In this document: piece after piece, positions 7,596 through 16,238 of the stretch | Numbering within the stretch: position 1 is the stretch's first letter | Layout: every line of letters starts with the position of its first letter | Origin: a virus | DNA length: 43,663 nucleotides | IMG/VR virus record: IMGVR_UViG_3300022821_000036 | Location: 1-43,663 of that record | Strand: one strand, 5' to 3' | Notes under the pieces: generated by a model | Databases searched by the model: none | What the model was told of the DNA's origin: nothing | Seen by the model: the letters and a program-made list of their open reading frames with translations, nothing else | Program-made: the position numbers and the translations under genes

Positions 7596-8348
7596 TTACT
7601 TTTTCCGGGCCTTTAATAAATTATTTAAGACCGCTGTTGACCTAGCTGAACCGGTCTTACCTTCCGTTCCTTCGTTAGGAGAAACTACTGGGTTTGATGG
7701 TCCAGATCCATAAGCTGGTGGCGTTTGAATTGCCGTACCTGCTACTGGTGGTGCACCAACTGGAGGAATTCCAGTTTGTGGGTCGACACCTGGGATTGCT
7801 GGGGGCGTAGTTACTGGAGGAAGGCTAAGTTCGGCATCTAAATAGTCTTGGATGTCTGCAACTGCATCTTCGACAGTATGTGCATCGTTTGTTGCGAATC
7901 CTAGCGGATTGCGAACAATTGCACGTTTTATTCCTGTCGGAAGATCTTTGTATTCATCCGATTCTATCATGTCGCGAACTTTGTCCTTTACCTGCAACTT
8001 GATATTCACAGAGGCTAATTCGCCAATCTTGTTGTCGCGCTCTTTAATTGCTTCTAAAGCGCCTGGATCAGCATTGTCTGTGTCGGAGCTAGATCTTGAA
8101 GTCGAACGGTTAGTGCGACGTCCTTCTCTGCTACGTTTCAGATGCGCTTCCCAGCGACCAGCATTCCTCTTGAAAGTATTGATTTCTTCAGGAGTGTGCT
8201 GAACCGTAGGCGCAGCCTGATTAGTGTCTCCGCCCGATGGCTTGGAGTTATCCACAGCGGCGGGAGGTATTGAACCAGCGGGAGGCTGATTACCAGGAGT
8301 TTGTCCCTGAACGGGAGTAGGTACTGGATTTGGAGTTGATTCTATCAT
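7596..8348 (-). CDS. Capsid scaffold protein
   Basis: The 250-residue protein sits directly before the major capsid gene. It has the usual scaffold features: a disordered Pro/Gln/Gly-rich N-terminus, a charged helical middle (EEINTFKRNAGRWEAHLKRS; LEAIKERDNKIGELASVNIK), a Pro-rich linker, and a basic C-terminus (VLNNLLKARKK) that in scaffolds contacts the capsid protein. It has its own promoter, whose -10 ends only 8 bases before the start codon, so the mRNA is nearly leaderless. Confidence 0.85.
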   Translation of the reverse strand: MIESTPNPVPTPVQGQTPGNQPPAGSIPPAAVDNSKPSGGDTNQAAPTVQHTPEEINTFKRNAGRWEAHLKRSREGRRTNRSTSRSSSDTDNADPGALEAIKERDNKIGELASVNIKLQVKDKVRDMIESDEYKDLPTGIKRAIVRNPLGFATNDAHTVEDAVADIQDYLDAELSLPPVTTPPAIPGVDPQTGIPPVGAPPVAGTAIQTPPAYGSGPSNPVVSPNEGTEGKTGSARSTAVLNNLLKARKK

Positions 8349-8356
8349 ACAAGAAG

Positions 8357-8385
8357 ATTATAACATCATTCTAGAAAGACATCAA
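8357..8385 (-). promoter_or_regulatory. Capsid promoter (TTGATG - 17 - TATAAT, extended -10)
   Basis: On the minus strand TTGATG (8385-8380) is followed after exactly 17 bases by TATAAT (8362-8357), with TG one base upstream of the -10 (TGTTATAAT). The expected start of transcription lies only 0-3 bases before the scaffold ATG at 8348. The site lies near the end of, and just downstream of, the 100-residue gene. It should boost scaffold and capsid expression over the rest of the late operon. Confidence 0.75.
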
Positions 8386-8668
8386 TAGATTTAACATTCT
8401 TAACATTTTCTAATCTAACATTATAAAAGCTGTCTCTTAGAGGAAGGTCGATTCTTTCTCCCCAACGACCTGTTGGATTCTTACATCCTCTTTTAACTAA
8501 CTGCTCGTTACCAGCCATGTCTTCTATAATAACGTCGAATTCTGCTTCTGGATTATCTGAAATTGCGTGAATTAATCCTACGTCTTCCTGACCAATAGAA
8601 ACTTTGTCTGTTCCCCCGTTTATAGTTCCATCGAATTCAAAATGTGCTTGGTTGTGTAATTTTTCCAT
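8366..8668 (-). CDS. Small predicted virion protein, 100 residues
   Basis: The family is not recognised. It is an acidic, beta-rich protein (MEKLHNQAHFEFDGTINGG; AEFDVIIEDMAGNEQLV; VKNVKSIDVFLE) between the giant virion protein gene and scaffold. Its position in the head gene order suggests a minor head or connector component. Its 3' end holds the -35 and spacer of the capsid promoter, so this coding end is doubly constrained. Confidence 0.65.
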   Translation of the reverse strand: MEKLHNQAHFEFDGTINGGTDKVSIGQEDVGLIHAISDNPEAEFDVIIEDMAGNEQLVKRGCKNPTGRWGERIDLPLRDSFYNVRLENVKNVKSIDVFLE

Positions 8669-8669
8669 G

Positions 8670-11600
8670 CTATTGATTCATTGGGTACATTAAATTAAAG
8701 TATTTTATTTTTAGATCTGCTGGCAATCGATCGAAGATTCTAGAGTCGAGTTCTTCTCTATATGATCTCAATGATTGCTGAACGTCTGGAATATATAGAT
8801 TGTTATCTATTATTATTTTATTGAACTTATCGTAGTCTCCATCCATATAGGCATTCATCGCTTCGTTCATTCTGTTGGCTCTTTCTTCTGTGCCCTTCTT
8901 GATTATATCAATTTTTTCTGATTGTTTTGCTGCTTCTTCTGGGCTAAATCCGGCAGTTACTTTAAGAAGTTCTGCAAAGTCAACAAATCTTATAGCCTTT
9001 CCAGATGTCTGAGCATATAGCATGAATGGTCTATCTGGGTCTGTTGATGGATTAGTCCCGGCTTCAAATCTCTTTACTGATCTATAAAAGTTTTGGAGTT
9101 TTTGAGACTGGACTCCAAATGCTATTCCTCCATAGATTTTCATCGTACTTGTTATATCTTTCCATGCTTTATTAACATCATCATCAATATTATTTAATGC
9201 AGAACTCATTGCTCCGACTCCAGTAGCCATCATCTTTCCTAAAGGACCGAATCCAAATCCTCCCATCGGTCCAATGACTGCCCACTTAGAAGCATCAATT
9301 CCTAACGTCTCTTCAGCTGTTCTTTTGACTGCGGTTCCTGCCGCATACCATCTTATTAATTTGTCCCATTGACGACGAGATATCCATTTTTTTAATGTAT
9401 TGGCATATTCAAATCCCCATTGTGTAAATTGCAATGCCACTTTACCGCCTAGCCCATAATGGAATCTTGACTCTGATCCTTTCCTGTATGGAAATTGTGT
9501 ATCATCTATCTTATCCTGAATCATCATGTTCAAGGCTTCTTTAACCGCAGTTTTATCTCCGTCTATTCCTTCAAGAAGTCTTTTTCTTACCATATCTTGT
9601 AATACTGGATTGAAACCATCTAGATTGATATTTTTCTCAAAATCTTCGTAACTTATTTTGCCACTCCTCACTAATTCCCAGTTTTCGTCAAATCTTCCTT
9701 TTGTAGAAAAGTATGCTTGGGTTCTATTCGTTGTATCTCTTGATGCGTAAGGTATTAACGTGGCTGCATTTATCTTTTTTACTGCATCGACAGATTTACC
9801 GACAACACCTTTTCCTTCTGCTGCAAATACTTCTGATCCGTATGGTACACCACTTTGAACCAAAAATCCGGCTTCTCTTACTTCTTGTTTTCCTCCAGGT
9901 TCAAGTGCTTTTTTAACACCATAAGCATACCATTTTGGTCCAAACTCAGGATAGTTCATTAATGGACTTTGCATTGAATTCCTAACTACTGGCATTGGTC
10001 TTCCACCAAGTGCCCCAGCATAAGAAAGTGACATTGCTGCATCGATTGATTGTTTTCCTACATTTTCTGGAATATGTCCATTCGTTAGCTTGCTAACTTT
10101 TTGACTAAGTTTGTCTAATAAAAATGTTAAGTTATCTTTATATCCAAGTTTTTCTTGTAAATAACTAAGCGCGTTTTTTCTAATATAGTTAGGTGCTTCG
10201 TCTATAACATTCTTCGCGTTTTCAACTGGCTCTGCAAGAAAGATTTTCTTTGCAGTGGCGCCCATGTATACATCGAATAATGCTAGTGCATTATCTTCTA
10301 CATGACTAAGCATTCCAGTTCTTTCGAAAGAGAAAAATGGTCTAAGCTCTGCTGGAAGTTCATTTGATTTATATCTACTATAGGTTCCTCCAGTTCTGGC
10401 CAGAGATGGTCCATATTCGCCAAAAAACTCTCCAAGATCTAACTCTTTTCCATAGAGTTTTTTCATTATTAAATATTGCTCTTTGTATTGCTTTATAAAC
10501 CAGTCTCCGATCTCTGATAATTCTGCTTTTTGTATATCCGTAAGCCTATCGTTTTGTAATACAGTATCTTTGTTTCCCCTCACATAATCATCGACAAGTC
10601 TCATTTCTTCTGTATTATTTCCATGCTTCCCGGTGACTTCTCGTGCCGCGGCTTTCCATCTATCTGTAAAAACTTTAACTTGTCTTGTTGCAAGTTCTAT
10701 CGGCATAAAAACTTCAGAATATACTGGTACTCCAAGTTCTTGTTCCGCCGCAGCCATCCAATCTCTTGTCCTGCTTACCCATGGACGAACCATGAAAGCT
10801 TTCTCAAGGTCTGGAGACGTTGGGGTAGTATCGTTGAATGCAAGAATAGCTTCAGAAACTTTATAGGCTTCATCTTGATCTAGTTCGTGCAAGCTATCTT
10901 TCCCAGTCATTACCTTGACTGTTGCGCGAATTATTACGTCTGGCAAACTTCGATCAACTGCTAAAGCCTGTATTTGTCCAATCTGCTTCTTAGTAACAAC
11001 TTTATTATTAAAGCCTTTCAGTGGCTTTGACATTACTGATGGAATAATTCTTTCGCTATGTGGCGTTACTGGTTTTGATCCTGCGATTGTTGCTGTTCCG
11101 GTTGTTTCTTGTCCTGGTAATTGTTGAAGGCCTGTTCCACCTCCTGTTGGATCTGTTGAGGAGATTTCCCCTCCGTCGATATTAGCGATATTAGTCTCTT
11201 TGGCATGTAATTTTGTAAAAACAGTTTCAAATTTTTCTAAGTCAAATACTCCAAGTTGCCCAGCACTTTCAGCTTCAGTTATAGTTTCTGGCGTAGCTGG
11301 ACCAACTTTTGATATGTCTAAATATATTTCTCCATCTTCTTCCCATGTCCCTATATGATTCCCTGGCTCTAGGAGTTTCGGAAGGTTGGTTTGTATGAAA
11401 GATGTCACGGCTCCTTTGGTAAATGTTTCCACTGGAACCTTTGTTTCGAGTCCTTTGTATGGAGAATAAGCATATCCTTTTACTGGGACGTCTCCAGATA
11501 GATTGATAGTGACTCCTTTATTTTCAACTGTACTTTTATATGCTAAATCTCTAACGCCTTGATATTCTGGAGCAAGTCCAGCTCCTTGAGTTAATCCTGT

Positions 11601-13031
11601 TGCTAATTGAGTATTGTCGATAATTGGTGATACTTCTGAGACTTGTGGTTCTGTATATCCAAGACTCGTTAATGATCTGGCGATATCTTGAGTTGCTCCA
11701 ATGCTTCCGTCTGGTCCAGCAACTTGCATTATCGAATCGATTGCAGATTTGCCAGTAATTCCTTCTGGTAAATTTTCTACAGCTTCAATTCCAAGAGATT
11801 CTTGTTCTCCTCTATAAATACGATTCAATTCGTTATAGGCATTTACTTCTACCGGTGCATCTTGAGGAAATGTATTTACTCCTTGCTCCGGTACTGCTGG
11901 GCTAGTCACTGCTCCAGGTATTGCGCTGGGTGGCACAATTCCAGAAGTTGCGACTCTTTCAGCTGCGACTTTTGTCACTGCTCCAGCTGCTATTCCTCCG
12001 GTTGCTTGGGCCGGAGTGACTGCTGCTGGGCTGATTGGGTTTGCTGTTGTAATTGCCCCAGTTGATTGCGAAGTATTCTTAACAATAGTTTCCAGTCTTA
12101 TTTCAGTTCCGTACTGTCCTGTGGTTACGTTTGATTTACCGAATTTCTTCACGAAAAAATCTTTTGCTGTTTTTGCAACAGATCCTTTTATATCAACGAG
12201 AGTATATTCTACTTGTCCTTGTCCTACTGGAGTTCTTTTTATCGCAGTATTTTTAGCAACTTTAACATATGTTGATTGTTGATTCTGTACTCCAGTTCCA
12301 AATTTTTGTGTTGCGGTTGGATCAATCTTAGTTTCTATTTTAGACTTGAGAGTTTGTTTTGAAACAAAACGATCTGTATTTTTTTGTGTTATGGTTTTTG
12401 TCCCAGGAGACTTAACTAATCTTTCCTGAAATGCAGATGACCCTAATTGAAACATCGAATAAAGGATTGCCAAATCACCGGATGTTTCCCCTGTTGCTTT
12501 AATTGCTGATGATACTTTTCCAAGGCCCATTTCCCGTCCTTCTGCATATGATCCTCCAAATCCTCTAACCTCACCAAGCCATGGTAAATTATAGCTCATA
12601 CCGATTCCTTCTTCTCGATATATATCTTTTGCTGTACGATTTTTATCTAACGAAGCTCTTCCTCCAACCGATATATCATATAAGGTTTGTGCTACCTTGA
12701 ATGGAACTTTTAGTAAAGATTTTCCAATCATTGGTCCTTTATCTTTAAGCTGTTCGTTCTTCCATTCCATTTTTTCGAATTGACCCATCTGATCCCAGTT
12801 TTCTGGAGTTTCTCCTTCTATGTTAGAAACAAGTTCTTCTCCAATATAATCATACCAGTGCGTTCCTTTGTCTTCCTGAACTGGAGCTTGCTGTGCTATA
12901 TTTACTTGATTGTCTCTTACTTGCTGAAAAAGATCAGATTGGTTTCCTTGATCTGTCTGTGCTTTATCTATTGGTTGACTCTGTTGCGGTTGAACAGAAT
13001 ACTCTGGTGAATATATATCTTCTCTTGGCAT
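8670..13031 (-). CDS. Very large virion protein (1453 residues), possible ejection protein
   Basis: This is the largest gene. The N-terminal 100 residues are Gln/Pro-rich and polar. A long low-complexity Ala/Thr/Pro/Val middle (about 330-480) follows, then helical segments in the second half (RTRDWMAAAEQELGVPVYSE; LVDDYVRGNKDTVLQNDR; AMSLSYAGALGGRPMPVVRN) and a Gly-rich hydrophobic patch (WAVIGPMGGFGFGPLGKMM). It lies between the portal group and the scaffold, with no separate tape-measure gene visible. Large, mostly helical proteins here are typical of internal or ejected proteins of short-tailed phages. No transglycosylase or polymerase motif was identified. The role is inferred from size and context. 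Confidence 0.7.
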   Translation of the reverse strand: MPREDIYSPEYSVQPQQSQPIDKAQTDQGNQSDLFQQVRDNQVNIAQQAPVQEDKGTHWYDYIGEELVSNIEGETPENWDQMGQFEKMEWKNEQLKDKGPMIGKSLLKVPFKVAQTLYDISVGGRASLDKNRTAKDIYREEGIGMSYNLPWLGEVRGFGGSYAEGREMGLGKVSSAIKATGETSGDLAILYSMFQLGSSAFQERLVKSPGTKTITQKNTDRFVSKQTLKSKIETKIDPTATQKFGTGVQNQQSTYVKVAKNTAIKRTPVGQGQVEYTLVDIKGSVAKTAKDFFVKKFGKSNVTTGQYGTEIRLETIVKNTSQSTGAITTANPISPAAVTPAQATGGIAAGAVTKVAAERVATSGIVPPSAIPGAVTSPAVPEQGVNTFPQDAPVEVNAYNELNRIYRGEQESLGIEAVENLPEGITGKSAIDSIMQVAGPDGSIGATQDIARSLTSLGYTEPQVSEVSPIIDNTQLATGLTQGAGLAPEYQGVRDLAYKSTVENKGVTINLSGDVPVKGYAYSPYKGLETKVPVETFTKGAVTSFIQTNLPKLLEPGNHIGTWEEDGEIYLDISKVGPATPETITEAESAGQLGVFDLEKFETVFTKLHAKETNIANIDGGEISSTDPTGGGTGLQQLPGQETTGTATIAGSKPVTPHSERIIPSVMSKPLKGFNNKVVTKKQIGQIQALAVDRSLPDVIIRATVKVMTGKDSLHELDQDEAYKVSEAILAFNDTTPTSPDLEKAFMVRPWVSRTRDWMAAAEQELGVPVYSEVFMPIELATRQVKVFTDRWKAAAREVTGKHGNNTEEMRLVDDYVRGNKDTVLQNDRLTDIQKAELSEIGDWFIKQYKEQYLIMKKLYGKELDLGEFFGEYGPSLARTGGTYSRYKSNELPAELRPFFSFERTGMLSHVEDNALALFDVYMGATAKKIFLAEPVENAKNVIDEAPNYIRKNALSYLQEKLGYKDNLTFLLDKLSQKVSKLTNGHIPENVGKQSIDAAMSLSYAGALGGRPMPVVRNSMQSPLMNYPEFGPKWYAYGVKKALEPGGKQEVREAGFLVQSGVPYGSEVFAAEGKGVVGKSVDAVKKINAATLIPYASRDTTNRTQAYFSTKGRFDENWELVRSGKISYEDFEKNINLDGFNPVLQDMVRKRLLEGIDGDKTAVKEALNMMIQDKIDDTQFPYRKGSESRFHYGLGGKVALQFTQWGFEYANTLKKWISRRQWDKLIRWYAAGTAVKRTAEETLGIDASKWAVIGPMGGFGFGPLGKMMATGVGAMSSALNNIDDDVNKAWKDITSTMKIYGGIAFGVQSQKLQNFYRSVKRFEAGTNPSTDPDRPFMLYAQTSGKAIRFVDFAELLKVTAGFSPEEAAKQSEKIDIIKKGTEERANRMNEAMNAYMDGDYDKFNKIIIDNNLYIPDVQQSLRSYREELDSRIFDRLPADLKIKYFNLMYPMNQ

Positions 13032-13052
13032 ATTAGTTAGCTACAAAAACTT

Positions 13053-14399
13053 TTAAGAGAATATCCTCTTTAAGTAATCTACTCCAGATCTTACTGTCTT
13101 TTGAATTACGTTACCTGCTGCGACTGGAGATTCTTCATCTGGTTTTTTTGGAGTTTTTTTAAGTGTTGGAACTCCTGGTTCTGGGGTCGTTGGAACATTC
13201 CTCTGTATAACTGACATGTCTCCGAGTGATTGTGTTTGAGGTAACGCTTGTGGTGCGGCCTCTGGAACTCCTTCTTGGAGTTGTGGTCCCAATGGAGCTT
13301 GGTTTAATCCTTCATCTGGAGCTATCGGAGCCGACATATCAATAGTGTCATCAGACTTACTCATGATTGCTTTCTCATAATAATCTGGCAATGTTATCAT
13401 TCGATCTTGATCTGGCATGTTTGGCATCGATCTATTTATGTTTATATATTTTGAATATCCTCCGTCTTCTCTTCTTTTATAAACACTACCATCAACGCCC
13501 TTAGCCCATGAGTTTGTTGGAATATATCCCTGAACTTGCAGTGATTGTCCTTGCAAATTCACATATCCACTTTCTCCTATTAGCCTTCCTCCAGCAGACT
13601 TTGAGTTTGCGACAAGTTTATTTGGCTTCATAGAGCTAGGATTCTCTGGATCTGGCATTATCATATCAACTGCCGAGAATTCAGTGTCACCTAATATAAA
13701 ATAATTATTTCCATCCCTCTTGTAATTTGTTTTACCATAAACCTGGAAGCCATCTATAGTTCCGTTAGTTTCCGCATATCCAGACTTAGATCCATATTTT
13801 GCATAATCAACATCGACAATTTCTCCGTTGTTATTGGTAGTAACATATGCAACGTGTCCTTGTATTGGATTAGTTCCGTCAAAGTTTGCCATTGCTGATA
13901 CAGCCTCTAGTTGGTTCCTGTATTGATTCATCGTTGCATTATATTCATTCATATACTCTGAAACATCATCTCCGGCTTGCTGTTTTATAGATATCATTTC
14001 ATTCAAATCATTTATCTTCGCTTCGGTACTTAGCTTTCTATAAAATAGAAAATCTACTGGACTATTTCCAACTGCCATAACATCTTCAGCTCTTTCTGAT
14101 TCAACAGATCGGTTCATAAAGCCTATATCTCCCTCTTTCGATAGAACTCCTACTGACTTTTGTTTTTCAAAGGCTGAGATTTTCACATTATATTCGGACT
14201 TCTGACTTGCACTTAATCCGGGCATAGATTGTATTGTTCTAGCCTTTTCGATTAAGAGATCGTAATCTCCAGGCGACAAGAAACCATCTTTTCCTAGCTC
14301 GTTTTGTAAAATGGAAAGTTGGTCTGCAAGAAGTCCGGAGTTTGATCCACCAGAACTTCTCATCGCTGGGTTTAAGAATGATACGTTAAATACTGCCAT
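13053..14399 (-). CDS. Predicted structural protein, 448 residues
   Basis: The family is not recognised. The N-terminal half is helical (LLADQLSILQNELGKDGFLS; IEKARTIQSMPGLSASQK), the middle is beta-type (YVTTNNNGEIVDVDYAKYG; GYVNLQGQSLQVQGYIP) and the C-terminal 110 residues are Pro/Gln-rich and probably disordered. Its place between two other large structural genes and the portal suggests an internal or tail-associated virion protein. Confidence 0.65.
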   Translation of the reverse strand: MAVFNVSFLNPAMRSSGGSNSGLLADQLSILQNELGKDGFLSPGDYDLLIEKARTIQSMPGLSASQKSEYNVKISAFEKQKSVGVLSKEGDIGFMNRSVESERAEDVMAVGNSPVDFLFYRKLSTEAKINDLNEMISIKQQAGDDVSEYMNEYNATMNQYRNQLEAVSAMANFDGTNPIQGHVAYVTTNNNGEIVDVDYAKYGSKSGYAETNGTIDGFQVYGKTNYKRDGNNYFILGDTEFSAVDMIMPDPENPSSMKPNKLVANSKSAGGRLIGESGYVNLQGQSLQVQGYIPTNSWAKGVDGSVYKRREDGGYSKYININRSMPNMPDQDRMITLPDYYEKAIMSKSDDTIDMSAPIAPDEGLNQAPLGPQLQEGVPEAAPQALPQTQSLGDMSVIQRNVPTTPEPGVPTLKKTPKKPDEESPVAAGNVIQKTVRSGVDYLKRIFS

Positions 14400-14400
14400 G

Positions 14401-16236
14401 TTATATTTCGAAAGATTTTAATAGGCTTACGTTTTGTTCTGAGGTTCCAGAAAAATCAAGTTCTTCTCCAAGACCTTGCTGTTTGTATAGTTTTTTCCTT
14501 GACTCAAAGGATGCGTCTTGACCTGTTGATTTTAGATAATCAACTATAGACGCGAATCCTTGTGACGTTTGAGTTGGTTTAATTGGTTCTGGTTTGACTA
14601 TCGTCGGAGTGGAGGTTGCTTTAATCTCAGATCCGATTGGTGATTGACCAAAATTGGTTATTTCTTGAACTGCCGAATATCCCTTACCAGTTGATTGTTT
14701 TAGGGTATCTTCGTTCCAGTCTCCAGTTAATGGCCGTAGAGATCCACCTTCCATTTTATAAACTGTTATCTCGCCAGGCTTTCTGTATAATCCACCTTCT
14801 TCTATTTGTGGTTGTTGTGCGAACGAACTTCCTTCTGCCTTTGGATCAATAGTAATTTTATCGGTTTCTCCGAATTGCTGTCCTTCGGCTTTTGCTCCAA
14901 CTCCCGTAATAACATCAGTTGCTTTGGCCGTCGCTAGTTCTTCTGGAGAGAACAATACTCCAGCTCCAGACTTTACGGCTCGATCGAGATATTGTTGTTG
15001 TGATAATCCTGGAGTGTTTGCCATATCTTGCTGCATCGTACTAAGGATCTCTCGTACTTGAGATTCTTTTTCCTTAGCCGCTGACGATATAATCTTTTGA
15101 TAGTTTAGAGTTTGGTCAACTCCGTAAGTGTCCTGAATAGCTGATATGTCGCTTATGGCTTTTTTAGCATCTAATTTTACGGCAAATTCATTTAATATGC
15201 TTTGTGCTCTCAAGTCAGCAGTGCTCTGAAGTGCTACTTGCTGTTCTTGCGCTATCCTATCTTGGTAATCTGTAAGCTCTGGTCTATTTTTTATAGTTTC
15301 GTAGAATGCTTTAACTTCTGACAATGATTCAGTTGATAATATTCCACGACTTTGTTTATAGGTAACTTGATCACTAAGCTCTCCTTGATATCTTGCGAAG
15401 AATCCATTATCGGTTCTGTCATTCAAATAGTCTCCTCTCTTCATTTCCCAGAATTGTTTCGCAGAATCATATTGAACTCCACCGATATTAATTGGAGATA
15501 GTTCATTTGCTCCAGAGACTTTTGTATTAAGTTCGTTGAGTGTTCCAAGTGCCGATTGACCAGTCATTGTGGCAACAGAAAAGTCTAAGATGGCTCTACT
15601 TACCATAGCCTCTTCGTTAGTTTTATTTAGTGACTGTAACTGTAAGTCCAATAGCGTAACATAGTCTTCGTTCCCTGCCAATGATGCGCTCGTGCGCTCA
15701 TTATTAATTCTCTCAATTTGGTCTTGGACTATTTTTGGTGTCTTATCTTTATTTGCATAATCTGTCTGACTTGACAAGGCATTCTGTCTTTTTTGGTATC
15801 GCATCCCTTTTAACTTGCTTATGTTTTCTTTAACATCTTGCTTGATTTTTATGTCTGTTGTTTGTTCTAGTTTTTTATTTAACCAATTGATAGTTGTATC
15901 GATTGATTGCATTCCAGAGTTCAAGAACATTACTTGTTTCAAATAGGCGTCAGAAAATTTCTTCTGTTCGATTAAATCTTTAACTGTTGAGATTTCGTTC
16001 TTAATTCTCCTTTTTTCATCTTTATCTCCAGAGACTACTCTTCCTAGTTGATCATTCCTATATTTGAGTTGTTGATCCAACGTAAGGTTATCTTCTAATA
16101 CTGACCTAGTGAAGATTGCTTCGTCCTCTAAGTTCCTTCTAGTTCTAGCTTTTGATATAAGCAAAATCTGAGAACTTATATAGGTTCCTAGGTTTGTTGC
16201 TATGACTTTTTTGTCACTTAATCTTTCATAGGCCAT
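14401..16236 (-). CDS. Predicted coiled-coil virion protein, 611 residues
   Basis: The protein is strongly helical in its first 430 residues, with heptad-like charged stretches (LDQQLKYRNDQLGRVVSGDK; IDTTINWLNKKLEQTTDIK; KAFYETIKNRPELTDYQDR), and has a polar, Pro/Gln-rich C-terminus. It follows the portal gene by two bases. Helical proteins at this place in short-tailed phages often form the internal core or ejection apparatus. No enzyme motif is seen and the family is unknown. Confidence 0.65.
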   Translation of the reverse strand: MAYERLSDKKVIATNLGTYISSQILLISKARTRRNLEDEAIFTRSVLEDNLTLDQQLKYRNDQLGRVVSGDKDEKRRIKNEISTVKDLIEQKKFSDAYLKQVMFLNSGMQSIDTTINWLNKKLEQTTDIKIKQDVKENISKLKGMRYQKRQNALSSQTDYANKDKTPKIVQDQIERINNERTSASLAGNEDYVTLLDLQLQSLNKTNEEAMVSRAILDFSVATMTGQSALGTLNELNTKVSGANELSPINIGGVQYDSAKQFWEMKRGDYLNDRTDNGFFARYQGELSDQVTYKQSRGILSTESLSEVKAFYETIKNRPELTDYQDRIAQEQQVALQSTADLRAQSILNEFAVKLDAKKAISDISAIQDTYGVDQTLNYQKIISSAAKEKESQVREILSTMQQDMANTPGLSQQQYLDRAVKSGAGVLFSPEELATAKATDVITGVGAKAEGQQFGETDKITIDPKAEGSSFAQQPQIEEGGLYRKPGEITVYKMEGGSLRPLTGDWNEDTLKQSTGKGYSAVQEITNFGQSPIGSEIKATSTPTIVKPEPIKPTQTSQGFASIVDYLKSTGQDASFESRKKLYKQQGLGEELDFSGTSEQNVSLLKSFEI

Positions 16237-16238
16237 GA

